From NCBI GenBank assembly GCA_030425785.1, contig JAUHYJ010000034.1:1-13064 (forward strand): 13,064 nt of DNA. Direction: 5' to 3'. Both the position numbers and the translations under genes were made by a program. The stretch is from Acidimicrobiia bacterium. GTDB taxonomy: Bacteria > Actinomycetota > Acidimicrobiia > Acidimicrobiales > Ilumatobacteraceae. This document shows, piece by piece, positions 6,306-13,064 of this stretch (within the stretch, counting starts at the first letter, position 1; each line of letters starts with the position of its first letter). The notes beneath the pieces were generated by a model. The model did no database searches, had not been told where the DNA came from, and worked only from the letters and a program-made list of their open reading frames with translations.

Positions 6306-9300
6306 CGATCGGCCGACGCCTGCCGGATCGCCTGACGGATGCGCTTGGGGCTGACCTGACCGCGCACCCCGATCGGCTGTGCGAACTGGGCGATCCGGAA
6401 CTCCTCGAGCAGCCACGCGACGTCACGCAGCGCGTCCGGCACACGCTCGTGCGCGGCGCAGGCCTCCGCGTACTCGCGCTCGACGGCGTGCACGTCGGCC
6501 ATGCGTCGCTGGTCGCGAACGACGTCGCCGCCCAGGTGGTCGAGGCGGTACTCGATGCCCCGCACGTAGCGATGGATGTCGGGGAGGCGGTCGAGCCCGG
6601 CTCGGCGCACGAACCCGGGGGCCACCAGACGGTCGAGATGGGACCGGGCGTCGCCGACGGTCGGCGCGAGGGAGGCGGCGATGAGCGCGCCGAGCCGCTG
6701 CTCGACGCGGCGGGAGGCGGCGAGCACGTCGGCGGCGACGGCGAGCGCGTCGGACGCGAGTTCGTGGGCGTCGTCGCGCACGGCGGCTTCGATCCGGTGG
6801 AACGCCGAGTCGTCCCACGGCAGCTCGTAGCGCGAGAGCACGGCGTCGACGGCCGCGTCGATGCACTCGGCGGTGAGGTCGGCGAGCAGGATCGGACCGG
6901 CCGCGACGGCGAGCTTGGCCGACTGGTCGAGCGTTCGCTCGATCTTCGTCGCCGTCGGCGCAGCCGCCATGAGCAGGAGGCGACGGACACCGCCACGCAT
7001 CGCCCGCTGCTGCAACGACGGGTTGTCGACGACACGCAGCGAGACGCTGTCGCCGCGGTCGAGCAGGGTCGGGAACCCGCGCACGACGTTGCCGCCGGGC
7101 TGGCGGTGCTCGACCACCGGGTCGAGCCGACCGATGTCGTCCCAGCTCACGATGTCGCGCCGTTCGGCGACCGGCACCGCGTCGGCGAGCGCCGAGCGAG
7201 CCGCTCCCGACTGGCGAGCCCGGATCGCCGCGACGTCGTCGCCGGCATCGACGACCTCGCCGTCGTCGTCGACCACGATGACGTGCAGGCGCAGGTGCGC
7301 CGGCAGCCGGTCGGTCGAGAACTCGTGCGGTTTCACGTCGGTACCGGCGATCTCGTTCAAGGCCGCCGCGAGTGCGATCCGCAACGACCCGTGCCGCTCG
7401 TCGAGGCGCTCGGCCGCGGCAGCCGCCGTCTCCGTCATCGGGATCAGGTCACGGCGCCGTTCCTTCGGGAGCGACCGCACAAGCAGCTCGACGAGCTCGG
7501 CCCGGTAGCCGGGGACCAGCCAGTCGAACCGGCGGTCGTCGAGTTGGTTGAGCTCGCTCAGGGTCACGGTGACCGACGCGCCGTCGAGCGCGCTCGACGG
7601 GTCGAACCGATACGTGATCGGGTGGGCGGCGTCGCCATCGACCCAGGTGTCGGGATAGTCGCTCAGTCGGATGCCGCTGCGGTCGCCGAGCACCGACCGA
7701 TCGAAATCGAGCAGGTTCGGCCGGTCGCGGCGTTCGTCGCGCCACCAGCGCTCGAACGCCCGCGCCGACGTGATCCGGTCCGGTAGGCGCTCGTCGTAGA
7801 ACGCACGCATCGCCTCGTCGTCGATCAGGTCGGCTCGCCGGACGCGCGCCTCGAGCATCGCGACGCGGGTCACGAAGCGCTCGTTGTGACCGATGAAGTC
7901 GTGGGTCGCCTCCCACTCGCCGCCGACCAGGGCGTGCCGGATGAACATCTCGCGGGCCAACAACGGATCGACGCGGTCGACACCGATCGTGCGATTGGCG
8001 ACGATCGGGAGTCCGTACAGCGTGACCGTCTCACCGACGAGGGCGCGCCCCTGTCCGTCGTCCCACCACGGCTCGCCGTACGAGCGCTTGACCAGGTCGG
8101 GAGCGATCGCCTCGGCCCATTCGGGTTGGATCGTCGCGACCCGACGGGCCCGCAGCCGATCGGTCTCGACCAGCTCCGCCGCCATGACCCACCGCGGCGG
8201 TCGCTTCGTCAGCACCGAACCCGGCGCGATGACGAATCGGCTGTCGCGGGCACCGCGGAACTCGCGACCGTCGTCGTCGCGCATGCCGATGTGGCTGAGC
8301 AGGCCGGCGAGGACGGCGCGATGGACGTGATCGGGGTGCGCGGCCTCGACGCCCGGCCGGACGCCGAGCTGGCCGGCGACCTGACGCAGCTGGCTGTACA
8401 GGTCGCGCCACTCGCGCACCCTCAGGTAGTGCAGGAACTCGTCGTGGCACATGCGACGGAACTGGTTGCCGGACAGCTCGCGCTGACGCCGGCGCAGGTG
8501 ATCCCAGACGGCGACGATGCCGAGCAGGTCCGACCCATCGACCCGGAACCTCGCGTGCAGTTCGGCGGCGCGTTCGGGTTGATCGCGAGGACGTTCGCGC
8601 ACGTCCTGGATCGACAGGGCCGAGGCGATCACGAGCACCTCCCGGACGCAGCCGTACCGCTCGGCCTCGACGATCATCCGGCCGAGGCGCGGGTCGACCG
8701 GCAACCGCGCCAACTGCCGTCCGATGTCGGTCAGCTCACGGCGGTCGCCACGACCGGGTCGCACTGCGCCGAGCTCGTCGAGCAGTAGGTCGCCGTCGCG
8801 GATCGCGGACGCGTCCGGTGGTTCGACGAACGGGAACGCCGCCACGTCGCCGAGCCCGATCGCGGTCATCTGCAGGATGACCGACGCCAGGTTGGTCCGC
8901 AGGATCTCGGGCTCGGTGAACTCGGGGCGGGTGTCGTAGTCGTCGCGGGTGTAGAGCCGGATGCAGACGCCGGGGGCGACTCGGCCGCATCGACCGGCAC
9001 GCTGGTTCGCCGACGCCTGCGACACCGGCTCGATCGGCAGCCGCTGCACCTTCAGCCGACGGCTGTAGCGCGAGATGCGCGCGGTGCCGGCGTCGACCAC
9101 GTAGCGCACACCCGGCACGGTGATCGACGTCTCGGCGACGTTCGTCGCCAGCACGATCCGGCGGCCGCGGTGGGGTTCGAAGATGCGGTGCTGCTCGTGC
9201 GCCGACAGCCGGGCGTAGAGGGGCAGCACCTCGAGATCGCGCCGGTGACCGCTGCGCTGCTCGTCGCGGATCGCGTCGGCGATGTCGTGGATCTCGCGCT

Positions 9301-10093
9301 CGCCCGACAGGAACACGAGCACGTCGCCCGGGCCGTCGCGCTCGAGCTCGTCGACGGCGTCGAGCACGGCGCGCACCTGGTCGCGGCGGTCGTCGGGTTC
9401 GTCCGGGTCGTCGCCACCGAAGGGCCGGTACCGCACCTCGACCGGGTAGGTCCGTCCCTCGACGACGAACACCGGGGCCGGTTCGCCGTCGGGTCCGGCG
9501 AAGTGCTCGGCGAACCGCTCGGTGTCGATCGTCGCGGACGTGATGATCACGCGGAGGTCGGGCCGGCGCGGCAGGAGCTGCCTGACGTAGCCGAGCAGGA
9601 AGTCGATGTTGAGGCTGCGCTCGTGGGCCTCGTCGATGATCAGGGTGTCGTAGCGCCGCAGATCGCGATCGCGCTGGAGCTCGTTGAGCAGGATGCCGTC
9701 GGTCATCACCCGGATCAGGGTCGCGTCGGTCACCCGGTCGTTGAACCGGACCGAGTAGCCGACGCCCTCGCCGACGGGCGTGCCGAGTTCGCTCGCCACC
9801 CGCTCGGCCACGGTGCGCGCCGCAACCCGGCGCGGCTGGGTGTGGCCGATGACCCCGTCGACGCCCCGGCCCGCTTCGAGACAGAGCTTCGGGAGCTGGG
9901 TGCTCTTGCCCGAGCCGGTCTCGCCGGCGACCACGATCACCTGGTGCTCGCGGATCGCCGCCACCAACTCGTCGCGGCGGGCCGCGATCGGCAGCGACTC
10001 GGGGACGTCGATCGGCCGGTCGGCGGCGAGCCGGTCGAGCTGCGCGCGGCGCGCCGTACGGGCACGTTCGGAGCGGGAGCCGGAGCGGGACAT
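6302..10093 (-). CDS. hrpA: ATP-dependent RNA helicase HrpA (DEAH family)
   Basis: A 1263-aa cytoplasmic DEAH-box RNA helicase, close to the roughly 1300 aa of E. coli HrpA, which remodels RNA and acts on stalled translation and mRNA metabolism. Motifs occur in order: Walker A GETGSGKST (57-65, Lys63), TQPRR (85-89), DEAH (154-157), SAT (186-188), the second RecA domain with ATNVAETSITVPG (316-328), and motif VI QRAGRCGR (364-371). Helicase-associated and OB-fold regions follow at about 405-670, then a long C-terminal part (about 680-1260) fitting the DUF3418 extension of bacterial HrpA. All core catalytic residues are present. The start at ATG 10093 puts the helicase core near the N-terminus; an in-frame run further upstream lies opposite mtfA and is not believed. 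No Shine-Dalgarno is visible. It is divergent from mtfA, with 84 bp between starts, and heads a codirectional cluster with the membrane protein it overlaps by 4 bp. Confidence 0.95.
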   Translation of the reverse strand: MSRSGSRSERARTARRAQLDRLAADRPIDVPESLPIAARRDELVAAIREHQVIVVAGETGSGKSTQLPKLCLEAGRGVDGVIGHTQPRRVAARTVAERVASELGTPVGEGVGYSVRFNDRVTDATLIRVMTDGILLNELQRDRDLRRYDTLIIDEAHERSLNIDFLLGYVRQLLPRRPDLRVIITSATIDTERFAEHFAGPDGEPAPVFVVEGRTYPVEVRYRPFGGDDPDEPDDRRDQVRAVLDAVDELERDGPGDVLVFLSGEREIHDIADAIRDEQRSGHRRDLEVLPLYARLSAHEQHRIFEPHRGRRIVLATNVAETSITVPGVRYVVDAGTARISRYSRRLKVQRLPIEPVSQASANQRAGRCGRVAPGVCIRLYTRDDYDTRPEFTEPEILRTNLASVILQMTAIGLGDVAAFPFVEPPDASAIRDGDLLLDELGAVRPGRGDRRELTDIGRQLARLPVDPRLGRMIVEAERYGCVREVLVIASALSIQDVRERPRDQPERAAELHARFRVDGSDLLGIVAVWDHLRRRQRELSGNQFRRMCHDEFLHYLRVREWRDLYSQLRQVAGQLGVRPGVEAAHPDHVHRAVLAGLLSHIGMRDDDGREFRGARDSRFVIAPGSVLTKRPPRWVMAAELVETDRLRARRVATIQPEWAEAIAPDLVKRSYGEPWWDDGQGRALVGETVTLYGLPIVANRTIGVDRVDPLLAREMFIRHALVGGEWEATHDFIGHNERFVTRVAMLEARVRRADLIDDEAMRAFYDERLPDRITSARAFERWWRDERRDRPNLLDFDRSVLGDRSGIRLSDYPDTWVDGDAAHPITYRFDPSSALDGASVTVTLSELNQLDDRRFDWLVPGYRAELVELLVRSLPKERRRDLIPMTETAAAAAERLDERHGSLRIALAAALNEIAGTDVKPHEFSTDRLPAHLRLHVIVVDDDGEVVDAGDDVAAIRARQSGAARSALADAVPVAERRDIVSWDDIGRLDPVVEHRQPGGNVVRGFPTLLDRGDSVSLRVVDNPSLQQRAMRGGVRRLLLMAAAPTATKIERTLDQSAKLAVAAGPILLADLTAECIDAAVDAVLSRYELPWDDSAFHRIEAAVRDDAHELASDALAVAADVLAASRRVEQRLGALIAASLAPTVGDARSHLDRLVAPGFVRRAGLDRLPDIHRYVRGIEYRLDHLGGDVVRDQRRMADVHAVEREYAEACAAHERVPDALRDVAWLLEEFRIAQFAQPIGVRGQVSPKRIRQAIRQASADR

Positions 10094-10165
10094 GACGATG
10101 CAAGAGTCGCGCGGGAGCGAGCGCGTGACACCACGATTTCTATCGGCGTTCGATCGCCACGACGG

Positions 10166-10171
10166 CAGACT
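10166..10171 (+). promoter_or_regulatory. Possible -10 box for mtfA in the divergent hrpA/mtfA spacer
   Basis: CAGACT ends 6 nt before the GTG start at 10178 and fits a relaxed nAnnnT -10. The 84-bp spacer must hold both divergent promoters; on the minus strand TTGCAT (10103-10098), 4 nt before the hrpA ATG, is an even weaker candidate. No Shine-Dalgarno is seen for either gene. Confidence 0.25.
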
Positions 10172-10177
10172 GGTGCC

Positions 10178-10879
10178 GTGGCGACGACACCCTCGCACGT
10201 GCGCTGGCTGCCCGATCTCGCCTGGCTGACCGATGACCAGCGCGCCAACGCCGCCTGGCACCGAGCCGACCTGCGGCGCCGGGTTCGCTGGGAGGGTGCT
10301 CGCGGCGTCGAGGTCACGGACCACATGATCGAGACCATCACGGCGCACGCGAGCGTGCTGGTGGCCGGCTACGCGCCGAAGGAGGCGCCGTTCCACCTCG
10401 TCACCACCGTCGTCGTCCACGACGGCAGCTACGTCAGCCGCGGTCCACGCCCCGGCCCGGTGCGCGGCTCGATGACCGACGCGCCCCGGCGGCTCGCCGG
10501 GCAGTCGGGCCACGGGCGCGGTCCGGTGCTGCTCGACTGGCAGACGGTCGAGCGCCAACTGCCGTTCCCCGAACGCGGCCAGAACGTGATCATCCACGAG
10601 TTCGCCCACAAGCTCGACCAGCTCACCGGCATCGCCGACGGCATGCCGCCACTGCCCGACCGCACCACCCGCGACCTGTGGGTGCAGACGATCGGCACCA
10701 ACTACCGGCGGTTGCGGCGGCGCGGGCCCGACGGGCTCGTCCGTGCCTACGGCGCCACGAACCCGGCCGAGTACTTCGCCGTGATGAGCGAGCTGTTCTT
10801 CCTGCGCCCGAGCGACCTGCGTGCGCGGCTCCCCCGGGTCTACGACCGACTGAGCGAGTTCTACCGGCTCCGTCCGTGA
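10178..10879 (+). CDS. mtfA: MtfA-like zinc metallopeptidase (M90 family)
   Basis: A 233-aa predicted cytoplasmic zinc peptidase of the MtfA (Mlc titration factor A) family; E. coli MtfA is 265 aa, an aminopeptidase whose activity is modulated by the glucose regulator Mlc. The family signature HEFAHKLD lies at 140-147: His140 and His144 as zinc ligands and Glu141 as catalytic base. The second conserved block, NPAEYFAVMSELFF (195-208), supplies a further acidic ligand, probably Glu205 or Glu198. Other family marks are VLLDW (117-121) and the C-terminal YDRL.EFYR pattern. GTG 10178 is chosen as the start because family similarity begins shortly after it; the upstream in-frame reading lies opposite hrpA. 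There is no evidence of an Mlc partner here, so its regulatory role in E. coli should not be carried over. It is followed 62 bp later by the P450 gene. Confidence 0.88.
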   Translation: MATTPSHVRWLPDLAWLTDDQRANAAWHRADLRRRVRWEGARGVEVTDHMIETITAHASVLVAGYAPKEAPFHLVTTVVVHDGSYVSRGPRPGPVRGSMTDAPRRLAGQSGHGRGPVLLDWQTVERQLPFPERGQNVIIHEFAHKLDQLTGIADGMPPLPDRTTRDLWVQTIGTNYRRLRRRGPDGLVRAYGATNPAEYFAVMSELFFLRPSDLRARLPRVYDRLSEFYRLRP

Positions 10880-10904
10880 CACCCGACGGGTCGCGTCCTA
10901 CGCT
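10876..10904 (+). promoter_or_regulatory. Candidate promoter of the P450 gene
   Basis: GTGACA (10876-10881, five of six matches to TTGACA) is separated by 17 bp from TACGCT (10899-10904, TAnnnT). It overlaps the mtfA stop codon and ends 37 bp before the P450 start, giving a leader that includes the ribosome-binding site. This is the best-spaced promoter in the window, but the -10 is only a partial match. Confidence 0.45.
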
Positions 10905-10930
10905 GACACCCAACGGGCAGGCAGACGACC

Positions 10931-10936
10931 AGGGGG
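10931..10936 (+). promoter_or_regulatory. Ribosome-binding site fixing the P450 start
   Basis: AGGGGG lies 5 nt before the ATG at 10942. It decides this start over the long in-frame run that continues upstream into mtfA. Confidence 0.7.
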
Positions 10937-10941
10937 TTCCG

Positions 10942-12159
10942 ATGGCCTACGAGAGCGACGCCACGGTGGAGATGCCGCCGGTCACCGACTGGGTGAACGA
11001 CTGGGACTGGCTCGATCCGCAGTGGGGCGCGAACGCGATCGACATCTGGAACTCGGTGCGCGAGCAGTGTCCGGTCGCCACGACCGAGCGCTACGGGCGC
11101 GCCCTCATGCCGGTCACGATGGAGGCGGTCCAGCAGATCGCGCACGACACCGAGCACTACTCGTCGATCTTCGTGTCGGTCGCGCGACCCGACGCACCGC
11201 GCCGTCCGGCGCCGCCGATCACCTCCGACCCGCCGGACCACCACGGCCACCGACGGCTGTTGCTGCCGGCGTTCAGCCCGAAGCAGATCGCCCCGATGGA
11301 GGACGACCTCCGCGAGTTCTGTCGCGGACTGATCGCCGACCTCGACGGGGCCGACCGCGCCGACGCCGCCGAGCAGTACAGCCAGCACATCCCGGTCCAC
11401 GGCATCTGCCGGTTGCTCGGCGTCCCCGAGTCGGACGCCGACATGTTCCGCGACTGGATCTTCCGCAACTTCCAGCTCGCGCCGCGCGACAACAACGTCA
11501 AGCTCCAGCTGATGGAGGAGATGGCGATCTACGGCAGCCGGATGATCGAGGAGCGGCTGGCCGAGCCGGACGACGACCTGCTCACCCTCATCGCCCACGC
11601 CGAGATCGACGGCGAGCCCGTCGATCACGATCTCAAGCTCGGCTACATCTTCCTGATGATCGTCGCCGGCATCGACACGACCTGGAGCGCGATCGGGTCC
11701 GGCTTGTGGCACTTCGCCCAGCACGCCGATCAGCGAGCGCGCCTCGTCGCCGCCGACGACGACGATCTGCTGTGGCAGACCGCGACCGAGGAGGTCCTGC
11801 GGTACTACGCGCCGGTCACCATGGGTCGACGCGTCGTCAAGGACACCGAGGTGTCGGGCTGCCCCGTCCACGCAGGTGACCAGACCCTCGTCACCTTCCC
11901 GGCCGCCAACCACGACCCGGCCGCGTTCGAGGATGCCGATGAGTTCCTGATCGACCGGGCCCACAACCGGCACGTGGCGTTCGGGCTCGGCATCCACCGC
12001 TGTCTCGGCTCGAACCTCGCCCGGCTCGAGCTCACGGTCGCGCTCCAGGAGTGGCTCCGGGCGTTCCCCGACTACGAGCTCGACGGCGGCGCCGAGACGA
12101 CCTGGGCCAACGGCCAGGTCCGCGGACCGCGCAACATCCCCGTGCTGCTGAACCGGTAG
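10942..12159 (+). CDS. Cytochrome P450 monooxygenase
   Basis: A 405-aa soluble bacterial P450, of usual class I length, which would use O2 and electrons from a ferredoxin system to hydroxylate an organic substrate. The I-helix oxygen-activation motif is AGIDTT (242-247), the K-helix ExxR is Glu284-Val-Leu-Arg287, and the heme loop FGLGIHRCLG (347-356) holds the axial Cys354. The C-helix region DPPDHHGHRRLLLPAF (96-111) is typical of actinobacterial P450s. The C-terminus ends with the conserved W..G.VRGPR..PV pattern (388-401), so the gene is complete. No ferredoxin or reductase gene is in the window, and the subfamily and substrate cannot be assigned. The last 27 codons or so are duplicated directly downstream in the same frame. 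A zinc alcohol dehydrogenase follows after 148 bp on the same strand and might oxidise a hydroxylated product. Confidence 0.95.
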   Translation: MAYESDATVEMPPVTDWVNDWDWLDPQWGANAIDIWNSVREQCPVATTERYGRALMPVTMEAVQQIAHDTEHYSSIFVSVARPDAPRRPAPPITSDPPDHHGHRRLLLPAFSPKQIAPMEDDLREFCRGLIADLDGADRADAAEQYSQHIPVHGICRLLGVPESDADMFRDWIFRNFQLAPRDNNVKLQLMEEMAIYGSRMIEERLAEPDDDLLTLIAHAEIDGEPVDHDLKLGYIFLMIVAGIDTTWSAIGSGLWHFAQHADQRARLVAADDDDLLWQTATEEVLRYYAPVTMGRRVVKDTEVSGCPVHAGDQTLVTFPAANHDPAAFEDADEFLIDRAHNRHVAFGLGIHRCLGSNLARLELTVALQEWLRAFPDYELDGGAETTWANGQVRGPRNIPVLLNR

Positions 12160-12264
12160 CGCCCCGGCGAACCCGACCCCGACGCCGAGACGACCTCAGC
12201 CAACGGCCAGGTCCGCCGACCGCGCAACACCCCCGTGCTGCTGAACCGGTAGCGCCCAGGTGAA
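12079..12264 (+). repeat. 93-bp tandem duplication of the P450 3' end
   Basis: Two adjoining 93-bp units, about 12079-12171 and 12172-12264. Over the best-kept part (12091-12159 against 12184-12252) 65 of 69 bases match, including the stop codon; similarity continues about 13 bp past both stops and more weakly upstream. The unit is exactly 31 codons, so the second copy is in the same frame. The first unit is the functional gene end. The likely origin is a tandem duplication by slippage or unequal recombination, followed by decay of the untranslated copy. Confidence 0.9.
12160..12252 (+). pseudogene. Orphan second copy of the P450 C-terminus
   Basis: The 30 codons after the P450 stop read in the same frame and end in another TAG. 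They repeat the P450 tail (ANGQVR..PRN.PVLLNR), but the conserved Trp has become Ser and VRGPR has become VRRPR. Coding differences from the parent are mostly nonsynonymous, as expected for an unselected copy. It has no start or ribosome-binding site and would be translated only by readthrough of the first TAG, adding 30 residues. Confidence 0.7.
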
Positions 12265-12295
12265 CTCCGACGTGCGCCGTCGAGCGCCCGTCGGC

Positions 12296-12301
12296 AACAC
12301 T
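12296..12301 (+). promoter_or_regulatory. Possible -10 box of a leaderless alcohol dehydrogenase gene
   Basis: AACACT ends 6 nt before the ATG at 12308, in the position seen at other Shine-Dalgarno-free starts here. It matches TAnnnT only partly and no -35 was found. Cotranscription with the P450 is the alternative. Confidence 0.2.
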
Positions 12302-12307
12302 CGCGCC

Positions 12308-13064
12308 ATGCGTGCTGCGCTCCTCCACGAGATGCCCGGTGACCTCGTCATCGGCGACGTCACCCTGACCGACCCCGGCCCCGACGAGGTGCTGGTGCGG
12401 ACGGTCGCGTGCGGTCTGTGCCACAGCGACTTGCACTACATCGAAGGGAAGATCCCCCAGAAGCTGCCGGTGTTGCTCGGTCACGAGGCCGCCGGCAGCG
12501 TCGAAGCGGTCGGGTCGGACGTCACCGAGTTCGCACCGGGCGACCCCGTCGTCGGCTGCCTGAACGTGTTCTGCGGCGAGTGCCCGCAGTGCACGTCGGG
12601 TCGTCAGTTCCTCTGCGACCGGCGCAAGGCGTTGCAGTCGCGAGCCGACGGGACCTCGCGCGTCCGCCAGGGCGACGTCGAGGTGTACCAGATGGCCGGG
12701 CTCGGTGGGTTCGGCGAGATGATGCTCACCCACCGCAACGCGATCACGAAGGTGCCCGACGAGCTCCCGCTCGAGATCGGTGCGCTGCTCGGCTGCGCCG
12801 TGATCACGGGTGTCGGTGCGGTGTTCAACACCGCACGCATCCAGGCCGGGTCGACCGTCGCCGTCGTCGGCGTCGGCGGCATCGGCCTGAACATCATCCA
12901 GGGTGCGGCGCTCGCCGGCGCCGAGCGGATCATCGCCGTCGACCTCAACCCCGACAAGGCGTCGCTCGCGACGACGTTCGGCGCCACCGACTTCGTCGAC
13001 GCGTCCGACACCGATGCCGCCACGGAGGTCGTCGAGCTGACCGGCGGCGGCGTCGACGCGTCGT
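12308..13064 (+). CDS. Zinc-dependent alcohol dehydrogenase, MDR family (partial)
   Basis: The gene is open to the right edge, with 252 codons of an expected 350-380. It is a medium-chain NAD(P)-dependent alcohol dehydrogenase that oxidises an alcohol to an aldehyde or ketone in the cytoplasm. Catalytic zinc ligands are Cys35 (ACGLCHSD, 34-41), His59 with Glu60 (GHEAAG, 58-63) and Cys163. The structural zinc site is complete: Cys89, Cys92, Cys95 and Cys103. The Rossmann glycine motif VGVGGIG (187-193) is followed by Asp212 at the end of the second strand, which favours NAD over NADP. The pattern resembles class III-like actinobacterial enzymes, some of which work with mycothiol or keep the cofactor bound (NDMA-dependent type); the exact subgroup is uncertain. 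ATG 12308 starts exactly at the family N-terminus but has no Shine-Dalgarno. It lies downstream of the P450, a plausible preceding oxidation step. Confidence 0.92.
   Translation, partial: MRAALLHEMPGDLVIGDVTLTDPGPDEVLVRTVACGLCHSDLHYIEGKIPQKLPVLLGHEAAGSVEAVGSDVTEFAPGDPVVGCLNVFCGECPQCTSGRQFLCDRRKALQSRADGTSRVRQGDVEVYQMAGLGGFGEMMLTHRNAITKVPDELPLEIGALLGCAVITGVGAVFNTARIQAGSTVAVVGVGGIGLNIIQGAALAGAERIIAVDLNPDKASLATTFGATDFVDASDTDAATEVVELTGGGVDAS

Noticed and set aside
4581..6335. Long plus-strand open frame (584 codons) opposite the membrane-protein gene
   Set aside because: The translation is Arg/Gly/Asp-rich with no domain, while the minus strand has membrane helices, cysteine pairs and an overlap start typical of a real gene.
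10121..10134. Short inverted repeat CGTG-ACAC-CACG in the hrpA/mtfA spacer as an operator
   Set aside because: The arms are only 4 bp, which is expected by chance in GC-rich DNA, and no known operator class is matched.
9170..10177. Upstream in-frame extension of the MtfA-like gene
   Set aside because: It is antisense to the hrpA helicase core, and MtfA family similarity begins only after 10178.
10178..10879. Link between the MtfA-like peptidase and the sugar operon through an Mlc-like regulator
   Set aside because: The two loci are about 8 kb apart, the operator is LacI-type rather than Mlc (ROK)-type, and no Mlc gene is present, so the connection is not supported.
10094..10882. N-terminal extension of HrpA by about 263 residues
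   Set aside because: It lies opposite the mtfA gene, whose product has a clear HEFAH site, and it has no similarity to HrpA. The helicase core starts naturally just after ATG 10093.
10678..10941. Upstream in-frame extension of the P450 gene into mtfA
   Set aside because: ATG 10942 has a well-spaced AGGGGG site and gives a normal-length P450; the extension overlaps the conserved end of mtfA in another frame.
10861..11997. Minus-strand open frame (378 codons) opposite the P450 gene
   Set aside because: The plus strand carries every P450 signature motif; the antisense product has no recognisable feature.

Overview
The window is very GC-rich and densely coded, with long open reading frames on both strands. 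Product types and gene style (acidic lipoprotein linker, HrpA with a long DUF3418-like tail, many starts without a Shine-Dalgarno) suggest a high-GC actinobacterium, possibly an Acidimicrobiia/Ilumatobacter-like lineage. That placement is inference; there is no rRNA or other marker here.

Layout. Bases 1-2151: the start of a sugar ABC-uptake operon on the minus strand, with a lipoprotein solute-binding protein (517-1917) followed by a membrane protein, probably the permease, cut by the window edge (1-394). A near-perfect intrinsic terminator-like hairpin with a T-run (427-468) lies between the two genes. A perfect LacI/GalR-type palindrome (2022-2035) and a leader hairpin lie upstream of the binding protein. 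Bases 2152-3276: a divergent plus-strand gene for a LOG/PpnN-like Rossmann nucleotide-binding protein. Bases 3301-10093: a minus-strand cluster read in the order hrpA RNA helicase (6302-10093), a four-TM membrane protein with a cysteine-rich tail (4554-6305; start overlaps the hrpA stop as ATGA), and an MFS transporter (3301-4524). Bases 10178-13064: plus-strand genes for an MtfA-like zinc peptidase, a cytochrome P450, and a zinc-dependent alcohol dehydrogenase cut by the window edge.

How the genes may work together. The ABC genes form one sugar-uptake unit, probably under a LacI-family repressor encoded elsewhere. hrpA and the membrane protein look translationally coupled. The P450 and alcohol dehydrogenase are adjacent and codirectional and could act as successive oxidation steps, but no redox partner or substrate clue is visible.

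The most unusual features are a 93-bp in-frame tandem duplication of the P450 3' end (second copy decaying behind the stop codon), and the unrecognised membrane protein, which seems to repeat a [two TM helices + PH-like beta region] module before a C-terminal set of four cysteine pairs. No CRISPR array, tRNA, rRNA, insertion sequence or phage gene was seen, and no clearly new multi-gene system. No gene-free stretch exceeds 300 bases; the longest is 1918-2151.
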